Positions 43,147-53,812 of a stretch of DNA of 64,000 nucleotides are shown here, piece by piece. Made by a program: the position numbers and the translations under genes. The stretch's first letter is position 1. Each line of letters begins with the position of its first letter. Below the pieces are notes generated by a model that saw only the letters and a program-made list of their open reading frames with translations, did no database searches and had not been told where the DNA came from. Source of the DNA: Archangium sp. (lineage in GTDB: Bacteria; Myxococcota; Myxococcia; Myxococcales; Myxococcaceae). The stretch lies in assembly GCA_022843845.1 (NCBI GenBank), contig JALHMW010000002.1, positions 1 through 64,000 of the forward strand, written 5' to 3'.

Positions 43147-45726
43147 CTACTTCTTCTTCGGCGCCTTGGCGTCCTTCACGGGCGCGGGGGCCGGAGCCGC
43201 AGGGAAGTTCGCGTCGAGCACCTTCTTCGCGCTGGACTTCACCTGCTCGCTCTTCGAGTTCTTCAGCACGTCGAGCAGGGCTTCCTTCGCGACGCCGGTC
43301 TTCACGTCGTCGAGCGAGGCCAGCATCATCTCGCGAATGTCGTCACCGTTGAACGCGTCGTCGGTCACCAGCACGGCGATCATCGGCGCGAAGTCGGGGT
43401 TGTCGCGCAGCGCCTTGTTGTCGGCGAGGCGGTTGAAGAGCTGGCGGGTGAGCTCGGGGTTGCTCGCGTTCTGCATGAGCAGCTCCTTGATCGACGCGAT
43501 CACCTCGGGGCCCTCCATCGAGCCGAGCGCCTCGGCGGTGCGGCGGAAGAACGGGTAGCCGCGGCCCCGCTGCGTGACGATCGCCGACTTCAGCGAGGCC
43601 AGCGCGGCGGCGGTGTTGATGCGGGCGGCTCCACCGGCGAAGGCGCCGAGGAAGTTGATGTCGATCTCGCGCTTGCCGAGCTGCTCCAGAATGTACGCGT
43701 GGCCGTCCGGAGCTTCGGTCTTGCCGAGCATCTCGAGCGCCGCGCCACGAACGCGGATGTAGCCGAGCGGATCGTCGTTCAGGTTCTCGGGCTTCTTGGC
43801 GAGCTTGAGGCCGATGGCGGCGAAGTCCTTCGGGAGGCGCTTGAAGCGTGAGTCGGTGAGGCGCTTCATCACCGCCTCGCGCACGTAGGGAGACGGGTCC
43901 TTCGCGAGCAGATCGAGGATCGCGTTGAGCGCGGCGTCGGTGGGGCGCGCTTCGGCCTCCATCTTCGGGTTGCCGAGCTCGCCGAGCAGATTCCACGCGG
44001 CGATCAGGCGCCAGGTCGGATCAGGGTCGTACCGGCACGAGTCGATCCACTGCTCCTCCGAGACGGTCGTCTTGTTCACGCGCACGAGCGCGCCGAAGTC
44101 TTCGTTCCAGTTGACCCACTGCGGAGCGGCGGGCACGTCGAAGGTGACCTTCACCTCGGGCTTGTCGACGAGGATCGTCTGCTTCACCGTGTACTGCGGC
44201 TCGTTCTCGCGGTGGATGACGATGGGCAGCTTGAAGGTGAACGGGCCCTTCTCGCCGGGGTTCGAGTTCTGCTGGCGAATCGTCACCGTCACCTGCGAGC
44301 CGCTGAAGCTGAACTCCGGGTAGATGACCGGGTAACCCTTCTTGGTGATCCAGCTGTCCTTGAAGCCCTTCAGGTCCTTGTCCTTCTCCTTCTTGTTGGC
44401 CTCGAGCACGGCCTTGAAGAAGTCGTCGGTGGTGACGCTCTGGTACGAGTGCTTCTCGAAGTAGGCCTTGAGGCCGGCCTTGAACTCCTTCTGGCCGAGC
44501 CACAGCTCGAGCATGCGCGCGACCGAGGCGCCCTTGCGGGTGGTGACGGCGTCGGAGGACTCGGCGGCGGTAGCGCCCTTCATCACGAGCGCGTGGGAGC
44601 GGGGGCCGTCTTCCTGGCGGAAGTAGTCTTCGACGATCGCGACGGTGCGCTCGACCTCGACCTGCTCGTTGCCGTTGGCGTCGTCGTAGGTGAGCTCGCC
44701 GAGGTGGGTCGTGATGCCTTCGTCGAGCCAGATCTCGTCCCACCACTTGCTGGTGACGAGGTTGCCGAACCACTGGTGCGCCATTTCGTTCGAGAGGAGC
44801 TTCATCACCACCGGGCGCGCGAGCTGGTCGTTCTTCACCTCGACGTTCACCTTCGACTCACGCATGAAGATGAGCGAGGTGTTCTCCATGCCGCTCCAGA
44901 AGAAGCGGGGCAGGGCGACGATGTCGAGCTTGGGCCAGCCGTACTTCGCGCCCGTGTAGCCGACCTGGAAGTTCCACAGGCTCTTGAGCTCGTTCACCAC
45001 CACCCATGCGCGATCCTTGCGGCCCGGCGCGACCCACATCGTCGACGGCAGGTCCTCGTTGATCACCACGGGCTCGAACTGGCCGATCGCGATGCCGGTG
45101 AAGTACGTCGAGTGCGGCTTCTCCTGCTTCCACTCGACGCGGCGCAGGTTCTTCCCGCTCTCCTGGAAGACCTCGTCCTTCGTCTTCACGCCGTTCGAGA
45201 GCACCGTGTAGCGGCTGTCGACGATGGCGTAGAGCTCGAACGCGGCTTTGTCGCCGGGTTGATCGTTGTTGGGGAAGAAGCGCTGGGCGAAGTGCGGCTG
45301 AAAGTGCGTGAAGTAGTACGGCAGCAGCTTGTCGTTCTCGGCGTCCTTCACCTGGAAGAAACCTTCGTGCTGGGTTCCCGCCTTGCCAGAGTACGAGATC
45401 TCGACGGTGACCTCCTTGTTCGCGGCGAGGCCCGGAGCCTTCAGCGTCAGCGTGCCGGTGCGCGTCTCGGGATCGTACTTGGGTGACGGCGTCGCGGGCT
45501 TGCCGTCGACGAGCGCGAAGTCGACCTTCAGATCGTACGCGTCGAACTCGAGCTCACCAGTGGCCTTGGTGATCTTCAGCTTCGCGATCAGCTTGTTCTT
45601 GAACGTGCCGTCCTCGGCGAGCGTCGTCTCGACGCGGTAGCTCTGCGCGTCGTACGGGCGGTTCTTGGGAAGAAAGGCAGCCGGGTTTCCAGCCAGGACC
45701 GAAGCGACCAGGAGAGTGAGCGTCAT
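43147..45726 (-). CDS. M1-family aminopeptidase-like protein with altered zinc site, 859 aa
   Basis: A short signal peptide (MTLTLLVASVLAGNPAAF) precedes an M1 layout: N-terminal beta domain, exopeptidase motif SGMENTS (GAMEN type), then the zinc region NEMAHQWFGNLVTSKWW and WLDEG. The canonical HExxH-x18-E reads NEMAH-x18-E: the first zinc His is Asn313, while Glu314, His317 and Glu336 remain. C-terminal HEAT/ARM-like helices (from ~560) and a Lys/Pro/Ala tail follow. With one zinc ligand lost it may be inactive, bind metal weakly, or have become a scaffold. The codon is AAC at 44790-44788. Confidence 0.85.
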   Translation of the reverse strand: MTLTLLVASVLAGNPAAFLPKNRPYDAQSYRVETTLAEDGTFKNKLIAKLKITKATGELEFDAYDLKVDFALVDGKPATPSPKYDPETRTGTLTLKAPGLAANKEVTVEISYSGKAGTQHEGFFQVKDAENDKLLPYYFTHFQPHFAQRFFPNNDQPGDKAAFELYAIVDSRYTVLSNGVKTKDEVFQESGKNLRRVEWKQEKPHSTYFTGIAIGQFEPVVINEDLPSTMWVAPGRKDRAWVVVNELKSLWNFQVGYTGAKYGWPKLDIVALPRFFWSGMENTSLIFMRESKVNVEVKNDQLARPVVMKLLSNEMAHQWFGNLVTSKWWDEIWLDEGITTHLGELTYDDANGNEQVEVERTVAIVEDYFRQEDGPRSHALVMKGATAAESSDAVTTRKGASVARMLELWLGQKEFKAGLKAYFEKHSYQSVTTDDFFKAVLEANKKEKDKDLKGFKDSWITKKGYPVIYPEFSFSGSQVTVTIRQQNSNPGEKGPFTFKLPIVIHRENEPQYTVKQTILVDKPEVKVTFDVPAAPQWVNWNEDFGALVRVNKTTVSEEQWIDSCRYDPDPTWRLIAAWNLLGELGNPKMEAEARPTDAALNAILDLLAKDPSPYVREAVMKRLTDSRFKRLPKDFAAIGLKLAKKPENLNDDPLGYIRVRGAALEMLGKTEAPDGHAYILEQLGKREIDINFLGAFAGGAARINTAAALASLKSAIVTQRGRGYPFFRRTAEALGSMEGPEVIASIKELLMQNASNPELTRQLFNRLADNKALRDNPDFAPMIAVLVTDDAFNGDDIREMMLASLDDVKTGVAKEALLDVLKNSKSEQVKSSAKKVLDANFPAAPAPAPVKDAKAPKKK

Positions 45727-45779
45727 GCCGCGGCTTCTATGCGATCTGCTCCATCACCGCATCGACGACGAGCACCACT

Positions 45780-47996
<2,217 letters not shown>

Positions 47997-48051
47997 GGGC
48001 GCGGACTCACCACAGGATGTCGGGTGGGGCAATCGCGGCGTACGATGAGCC

Positions 48052-48252
48052 ATGTCGACGAAGGCAAGGGTCCCGAGTCCCGTGTCGAAGCGCAGCCGTG
48101 ATGAGGACCTCGAACGGATGAAGGGGCTGGTGAAAGAAGGCCTCGAGTCGCCCATCGTCCCGTCACCGACGTGGGCTGAGTTCAAGCGCGCGACCCTGGC
48201 GAAGGCGCGCGCGGCGAAAAGACGAACTCACTCCTTCGGGAGCACGAGGTGA
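48052..48252 (+). CDS. Small ORF, possible ParD/CopG-like antitoxin, 66 aa
   Basis: A short basic and helical protein (DEDLERMKGLVKEGLESPIV, then TWAEFKRATLAKARAAK) whose EGLxSxxxxxxxxFK layout resembles the C-terminal half of ParD-type antitoxins. No ParE/RelE toxin gene follows. Its last 25 bp overlap the convergent membrane-protein gene. The ribosome site is weak, so both the gene and the family guess are tentative. Confidence 0.4.
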   Translation: MSTKARVPSPVSKRSRDEDLERMKGLVKEGLESPIVPSPTWAEFKRATLAKARAAKRRTHSFGSTR

Positions 48253-49547
48253 ATCCGTCCGCGCTGCCTCGCGACCACGGCGCGTGTTGCGAACGTTCCG
48301 TACGCTTCGTCGGCCCCCAGTTCGAGAGGGGTCGAGTTGTCGACTGGCTTCAGGTCGAGAAGGACCGCTGATTCCCTCGGCGCTTGAAGCCGGCCGAGGA
48401 CGGGCCGGTCGAGCCACCAGTACTCGACGAATGCCAGTTGCACGCTGTCTGCATCGATCGCCACCTGGCGAAAGACTGGTGCGAGGCGCGAGCCGGTGTG
48501 TTCGGGGTCTGCAAGGACGGCCGGATGGAACGTTGCCCTTGAGAAGGCACCTGAATCGTTCGCGGCGTCGTGCAGTTCCTTGAACTGCTGAATCATCCGC
48601 TTGAGGCCTGCCGAGATCTCCTGCACTTCGATCGTCTTCTGGCCCAGCTGGATACCGTTCTCCGAAACCTGTACCACCGGCGCGAGTTCGAGTCGGTCCG
48701 GGCCTCGAATCTGTGGCGCGACGTTGGGCATGCCGCAAAGAAGGCACCAATCGGGATTGAAATGGAGTCGTTGCATCGTTGCCTCTCGGTAGAACGGGAG
48801 CGCCTCGAGTGTGAGAACTGCGCTCGCGGCCAACAAGACCAACGACGCGACGACTTGTCGCAATGGCGGACTCGGCTTCGAGGGCGCAAGGGACGCTGCC
48901 ACGAGTGTGCTGAGCACAGCGAGAAGGAGCAGCGCGCCGAATGCAAGCCCGACGAGGCGAAGGCCCCGTGCTGTTTCGGCACCTGCGAGCCAAAGGTACT
49001 CGCGAGAGGAAACTGGCCCGTTCACTGCTCCCCTCGGGAAGCTCTGAATGACGAGGAATGCGTGACGCCCGAGCCCGATACTGAGGGTCGCGAGGCTCAA
49101 CCCCGCGGCCACTGCGCTCACTCGAGCGGCGAGACCACATCCTGCCACACCCAGAACGCGCGAAAGCGCCACACCTGCGAGCACGAACATGACGGCGAGC
49201 AGCAGGCCCGCGAGCATCGCGTGCTCAGAAATTTGCCGTACAGACATCTCCGGGAATGCCACGGCCGTTGGGGTCGGTCCCGTGACGAGCAGTTCGCGCT
49301 CCTGCTTGACGAGCAGCCTCGCTCCGAAGGCGAGCCAGCTCAGCGTCGTGATGATGCTGCCTGTCGAAACGGCAAGAAGCAGCCACGGGTTCGTGTTCTT
49401 TGCCCGGAGCAGAACGCCAACCTGACTCGCGATCCCGACGAGGAGCACCACGCCTGTGATCGCAAGAGAGCTGCCGTTCGACTCGAGATCGCGAGCGAAG
49501 GTCTGGACGGATTCCAGCGTCTCTTGCGCAACGGACGACAGGCTCAC
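48228..49547 (-). CDS. Membrane protein, 439 aa, with possible ExbD/TolR-like domain
   Basis: GTG 49547 overlaps the stop of a 46-aa upstream ORF (GTGA). About five to six hydrophobic segments occupy residues ~28-260. The C-terminal ~180 residues are soluble, with the pattern LELAPVVQVSENGIQLGQKT followed by a helix (ISAGLKRMIQQFKELH) and a short strand, reminiscent of the ExbD/TolR periplasmic fold. A CLLCGMP motif lies just after the last membrane helix. Family assignment is not certain. Confidence 0.65.
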   Translation of the reverse strand: MSLSSVAQETLESVQTFARDLESNGSSLAITGVVLLVGIASQVGVLLRAKNTNPWLLLAVSTGSIITTLSWLAFGARLLVKQERELLVTGPTPTAVAFPEMSVRQISEHAMLAGLLLAVMFVLAGVALSRVLGVAGCGLAARVSAVAAGLSLATLSIGLGRHAFLVIQSFPRGAVNGPVSSREYLWLAGAETARGLRLVGLAFGALLLLAVLSTLVAASLAPSKPSPPLRQVVASLVLLAASAVLTLEALPFYREATMQRLHFNPDWCLLCGMPNVAPQIRGPDRLELAPVVQVSENGIQLGQKTIEVQEISAGLKRMIQQFKELHDAANDSGAFSRATFHPAVLADPEHTGSRLAPVFRQVAIDADSVQLAFVEYWWLDRPVLGRLQAPRESAVLLDLKPVDNSTPLELGADEAYGTFATRAVVARQRGRIHLVLPKE

Positions 49548-49684
49548 TTCCAGATCACCGAGGCGACGAGCATGTCGACCATGACGGCGATGAACGAGGC
49601 GTGGGAAAAAAGTGAGAACCCCACCGACGCGACGAAGACGATCGCCGAGAAAACCAGAAGCCAGCGCGCGAGCAGCTGCGACAT
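49544..49684 (-). CDS. Small membrane protein, 46 aa
   Basis: A short ORF starting MSQLLARWLLVFSAIVFVAS with two hydrophobic segments (residues ~5-24 and ~29-45). It ends in TGA overlapping the GTG of the next membrane protein gene. Translation coupling, codon usage like the neighbours and its transmembrane nature support a real small protein, probably a partner of the 439-aa membrane protein. Confidence 0.6.
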   Translation of the reverse strand: MSQLLARWLLVFSAIVFVASVGFSLFSHASFIAVMVDMLVASVIWK

Positions 49685-49702
49685 GCTGCCAGCATAGCGC
49701 AG

Positions 49703-50650
49703 CTACCGGAGCGACAGGCTCAGGTCGCCGCGGAACACTTCTCCACCGTCGGCGCTGTTGCCCGTCACGTACACGCCGGCGTCACGCACCATCAGCAGCA
49801 ACGACAGCGGGTCAAACGTGCCGGCCGAGCCGGTTCCGGTCGCGTTGAGGGGCAGGGGAACGATCGGATCTCCAGTGCCACCCTGACTCACCGACGCGCT
49901 CGCGACTGGCCCGCTCTCTGTCCAATCGAACTCGAACGAGCCCGCGACGGGAATGAACCCACCATCGGTCTCGAGCACGAGCTGACCGCCACCGCCGTAC
50001 TGACCAGTCGATCGTCGGACGAACTGCGTGAATCCGATGATGCTCCCGCGCGGGACGATCTGGCCGCGGATTTCTCCGGCCCGCTGCGCCGCGGAGGTCA
50101 ACAGCAACGAGGTCCCGAACGCCGAGACCGCCTCGGCCTGCGCTCGACTCAACGGCACGCTGCCCGCGAACGGGCTGGTGATGCCGCCGTCATTCAGCAC
50201 GACGAAGTTGAAGACGCTCCGGCCGGCGGGCGCGCCGACCATCAGCACCGCAGCGGTCGGGACGAGGTTGGTGAACGTCATCGACCACGAGAGCGAAGTG
50301 CCCGCGTCGTCCTGTGACAGCCTCACGGTCGCCTGGCCGCTCGCCATCGTCGTCACGGGCGGAACGATCTGCCCGCCCGACAGCCGCGCCGTGTAGTCGC
50401 CGGGAATCACCCGCCGGGGCTGCACGCCGCCATCTCCACTGGTTCCACCACCCGCACCGCCACCACGCCCCGCGTCCATCGGACCGAACGACGGAAACGT
50501 CGGCAACGTCGACTTCACGACGCACCGGCCGTCGTCACAGGTCAGCGTGCTCTTCGACGAGATCTTCAGGCAATCAAACTGATCGACGCACTCCTCGGAG
50601 CAGCCCAGGACGGACAGCGAGACGACCAACACCACGGAGCGTCGAAGCAT
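49703..50650 (-). CDS. CHRD-domain lipoprotein, 315 aa
   Basis: Lipoprotein signal MLRRSVVLVVSLSVLGC (Cys17), then a Cys-containing segment (CVDQFDCLKIS, CDDGRC) and a Gly/Asp-rich linker. Residues ~85-200 form a CHRD (chordin-like) domain: YTARLSGGQIVPPV, GQATVRLSQDDAGTSLSW, then AGEIRGQIVPRG. CHRD domains occur in secreted bacterial proteins of unclear function. Divergent from the GH13 lipoprotein gene. Confidence 0.78.
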   Translation of the reverse strand: MLRRSVVLVVSLSVLGCSEECVDQFDCLKISSKSTLTCDDGRCVVKSTLPTFPSFGPMDAGRGGGAGGGTSGDGGVQPRRVIPGDYTARLSGGQIVPPVTTMASGQATVRLSQDDAGTSLSWSMTFTNLVPTAAVLMVGAPAGRSVFNFVVLNDGGITSPFAGSVPLSRAQAEAVSAFGTSLLLTSAAQRAGEIRGQIVPRGSIIGFTQFVRRSTGQYGGGGQLVLETDGGFIPVAGSFEFDWTESGPVASASVSQGGTGDPIVPLPLNATGTGSAGTFDPLSLLLMVRDAGVYVTGNSADGGEVFRGDLSLSLR

Positions 50651-50717
50651 CGCGGACCCTTGTATCGAAGGGCTCGAAGGGTTTCATCGGAAACGCACCC
50701 CTTCCCTCGGGAGGCGA

Positions 50718-52856
50718 GTGACGAGTAGGAGCCATGTGGTGCGTGTCCTTCTCGGTGTCGTCGCTGTGGTCCTGGTTGCCTGTGGTCCCGTTGCGGCGCC
50801 GACCGGGCCCGTTCGTTCGTGCGAGCAGGTCATTCGATTCGCTCCGGAGATGAGTCGCGACGCCGTCGGGATTCGCGGAGAGTGGAACGCGTTCGCGGTC
50901 GAGCCGATGACCAAGCGCGCTGACGGCACGTGGGAGTGGCGGAAGGTGCTCGACCCGCGCATCTCTGGGTACGCGTATCGATTCGATCTCGGGAACGAAG
51001 AGCAGATCCTCGATCCATCGACCGGCTTCACGCGGTGGGTCGGCCAGACGGAGCACTCGCGCCTGTTCGTTCCCGACTGCGCGACGCCGCTGCTCGAGGT
51101 CGCGAACTTCCAGGCCACTGCTGCTGGCTCGCTCACGCTCTCACTCACGGCCAGGCTCGGCTCGGCGAAGTCACCGCTGAAGGCGCCGCGTCTGACGCTC
51201 GATGGGAAGGAGCAGACGACGCCGTTCGAGCGGCTCACTGGAGCCGTCTCCTTCGAGACGTCGGGGCTGGCCGTCGGCAAGCACACCGTGAAGGTGACCC
51301 TCGAGGATGACGCCGGGAAGATCGCCGATCCGGTGCTCTTGCCGTTCTGGGTCGAGCCCGAGCCGTTCAAGTGGGAGGAGTCGATCCTCTACTTCGTCTT
51401 CACCGACCGCTTCCGTGACGGAGATCCGTCGAACAACCGCAGCACTCCGATGGTCGCGACGCAGGCCGACTACCAGGGCGGAGACTTCAAGGGCGTCACG
51501 CAGGCCATCGAAGAGGGCTACTTCGATCGGCTCGGCGTGCGCGCGCTGTGGCTCTCGCCTCCCGACGCGAACCCCGATGGCGCGTTCGATGGCTCGTACA
51601 ACCAGAAGTACACCGGGTATCACGGCTACTGGCCCAGCCAGCCGCGCGCCGTGCAGTCGCGCTTCGGCACGCTCGACGATCTGAAGGCGCTCACGAAGGC
51701 GGCCCACGCGCGTGGCATTCGTGTCCTCACCGACCTCGTCCTCAACCACGTGCATGAGCAGCACCCGTATGTGGCGCAGCACCGCGACGACGGCTGGTTC
51801 AACATCGGCAACGGCTGCGTCTGCGGAACGAACGGCTGCGGGTGGGAGGAGAAGCCGCTGGTCTGCGCGTTCACCAACTACCTGCCTGACTACAACTGGC
51901 GGAACACCGCGATGGGCGATCAGTTCGCGGCGGACACGCTGTGGTGGCTCGAGGAGGCCGATCTCGACGGCTTCCGCCTCGACGCCGTGAAGCACCTCGA
52001 TCACATCGGCGGGCGCACGGTGAACCAGCACCTCGCGAAGATCAGCGCGATCACCGGCGTCGACTACTACCTCGTCGGAGAGACCTTCACGGGCGCCGAC
52101 GGCCGCTCGCAGATCCGCGCGTACATCGGCCCGCAGGAACTCGATGGGCAGTTCGACTTCCCGTTGTACTGGCCGGTGGTGCAGGCGTTCGCCCGTGGCG
52201 ACTCGCTGGTGCCGGTCGACGAAGCCGTCCGCGCGAACGAGGGGTACTACACGCCGGAGACGATCAACTCTCCGTTCCTCGGCAATCACGACGTCGCGCG
52301 CTTCATCTCGATCGCCGCGAATCAGATCGAGAACGACGCCGCCGGTCAGGCCTGGGGCAACAACAAGCCGTCGCCCACCGTCGACAGCGACGAGCCGTTC
52401 CAGCGCATGAAGTGGGGCTTCGCGTTCATCCTCACGCAGCCCGGCGTGCCACTCATCTACTACGGCGACGAGGTCGGCCTGCCCGGCGCAGGCGACCCTG
52501 ACAACCGCCGCCCGATGAAGTGGACGGGGTTGTCATCGCGCGAGGCCGACCTGCTCGACTTCATGCGGAAGGTCGGGACCGCGCGGAGGCAGAGCACGGC
52601 GCTGAAGTTCGGCGTGCGGGACACGCTGGTCATCGAGCGCGATCTCTATGTCTTCCAGCGCGCCACGGATTCCGACGGCGCCATCGTCGCGATCAATCGT
52701 GGCGGCGACCGCACGGTGACGCTCAGCTTGCGTCGTTCGTTGGCGAGGCTCCCGGTGACGTTGAAGGACGCCGTCTCGGGTCGAATGGTGACGATTCCGT
52801 CGTCGGGCCAGCTGACGATTCCGGCCCGCGCGACGATGGTGCTGGTCACGCCTTAG
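50718..52856 (+). CDS. GH13 alpha-amylase-family lipoprotein, 712 aa
   Basis: GTG 50718 follows GGGAGG. Signal with lipobox VLVAC (Cys22). Residues ~35-130 are a CBM48/E-set-like module (GIRGEWNAFAVEPM), then ~135-215 another beta module. The GH13 barrel runs from ~220: YFVFTDRFRDGD, LTDLVLNHVHEQ, DGFRLDAVKHLDH with nucleophile Asp422, YLVGETF with the acid/base Glu, and LGNHDVARF. A cysteine-containing insert (GCVCGTNGCGW) is unusual. An extracellular or periplasmic alpha-glucan hydrolase is expected. Its stop overlaps the convergent gene's stop. Confidence 0.88.
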   Translation: MTSRSHVVRVLLGVVAVVLVACGPVAAPTGPVRSCEQVIRFAPEMSRDAVGIRGEWNAFAVEPMTKRADGTWEWRKVLDPRISGYAYRFDLGNEEQILDPSTGFTRWVGQTEHSRLFVPDCATPLLEVANFQATAAGSLTLSLTARLGSAKSPLKAPRLTLDGKEQTTPFERLTGAVSFETSGLAVGKHTVKVTLEDDAGKIADPVLLPFWVEPEPFKWEESILYFVFTDRFRDGDPSNNRSTPMVATQADYQGGDFKGVTQAIEEGYFDRLGVRALWLSPPDANPDGAFDGSYNQKYTGYHGYWPSQPRAVQSRFGTLDDLKALTKAAHARGIRVLTDLVLNHVHEQHPYVAQHRDDGWFNIGNGCVCGTNGCGWEEKPLVCAFTNYLPDYNWRNTAMGDQFAADTLWWLEEADLDGFRLDAVKHLDHIGGRTVNQHLAKISAITGVDYYLVGETFTGADGRSQIRAYIGPQELDGQFDFPLYWPVVQAFARGDSLVPVDEAVRANEGYYTPETINSPFLGNHDVARFISIAANQIENDAAGQAWGNNKPSPTVDSDEPFQRMKWGFAFILTQPGVPLIYYGDEVGLPGAGDPDNRRPMKWTGLSSREADLLDFMRKVGTARRQSTALKFGVRDTLVIERDLYVFQRATDSDGAIVAINRGGDRTVTLSLRRSLARLPVTLKDAVSGRMVTIPSSGQLTIPARATMVLVTP

Positions 52857-53683
52857 TCCCGCGCGCACGACATCGAGCCGCTCGAACAGAACCAGCCTCG
52901 CCAGGCTCCGTTCGCGAGACAGCGAGCTACTGCGTCGTTCTTCGCCTCGGTCTGGCTGCTGCCGGAGCCCACGAAGCGAACCGTCCGGTTCTCGCTGCTC
53001 GAGTACTTCGTGAAGGTGCAGGAGTACGGAACCAGTGGCTCGAGGGCGCAGTAGTCGGCTGCGCCGTTGCAGAAGCTCGCCGTCCACGACGCGCTCGAGC
53101 ACTGCGATTGGGCCTCTCCGATCGCCGACGCGCGAGTGCTGCCGGTGCCGTACGTCTCCACCGTCACGGAGTGATCGTTCGACCAGCGGCGCACCGTGCA
53201 GCCCATCGTCTGCTGCGTCGCAGGAGGTGTGCTCGAGCGGCCCTTGCATGCGTTCGTGCACGTCGCGGTCGGGCCCTGGCAGGTGTTGTTGAGGCAGTAC
53301 CGCGCGGTGTCCCACGTGGTGCCGTCGGCGCACTGGCAGGAGTACGCCTGGCACGTCGACGCCTGTGAGCACGACGCGCCGGTCCCTGCGCTCCCACCGC
53401 CGGTGCTGCTCGTCGGAGGTGGCCTCGAGCCGAGCCGGTCCTTGCACGCGTTGGAGCAGGTCGTCGCTTCTCCCTGGCAGACGTTGTTGAGGCAGTAGCG
53501 CGCCGTGTCCCAGCGGGTGCCGTCACCGCAAGCGCACGAGAAGGCCGCGCAGCTCGTCGACTGGGTGCACGAGAGGCCGCTGGTGCTGTTGGCCACGGGA
53601 GAAGTGCCGCTCGACGTGTCGTCGGCTCCACCGCAGCCCAGCATCGACACCATCACCACCGCACCAACGAAACCTGATCGCAT
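52853..53683 (-). CDS. Cys-rich lipoprotein with duplicated 45-residue module, 276 aa
   Basis: ATG 53683 after GAGGAA gives a lipoprotein signal (MRSGFVGAVVMVSMLGC). Two nearly identical Cys-rich repeats follow (CTQSTSCAAFSCACGDGT... and CSQASTCQAYSCQCADGT..., each with WDTARYCLNN and a CxNACK end), eight Cys each. The C-terminal half has a further duplicated pattern (RRWSNDHSVTVETYGTGSTR versus FTKYSSSENRTVRFVGSGSS). Likely disulfide-rich extracellular lipoprotein; family not recognised. Confidence 0.75.
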   Translation of the reverse strand: MRSGFVGAVVMVSMLGCGGADDTSSGTSPVANSTSGLSCTQSTSCAAFSCACGDGTRWDTARYCLNNVCQGEATTCSNACKDRLGSRPPPTSSTGGGSAGTGASCSQASTCQAYSCQCADGTTWDTARYCLNNTCQGPTATCTNACKGRSSTPPATQQTMGCTVRRWSNDHSVTVETYGTGSTRASAIGEAQSQCSSASWTASFCNGAADYCALEPLVPYSCTFTKYSSSENRTVRFVGSGSSQTEAKNDAVARCLANGAWRGWFCSSGSMSCARD

Positions 53684-53812
53684 GAGTTCCTCCCCGCGCC
53701 CGAGATGGGCCACATCGGTTCGTGTGGAATTGGGGGCAGGGGTGGGATTCCGTCACGGCCGTCGCGAATGAGACGATCGACACTGGTGCTGGTCGCCCCA
53801 TAGAAGTGCCAC

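Noticed and set aside
48052..48252. Complete toxin-antitoxin module at the small ORF
   Set aside because: No toxin partner lies on either side; only a weak antitoxin-like resemblance remains.
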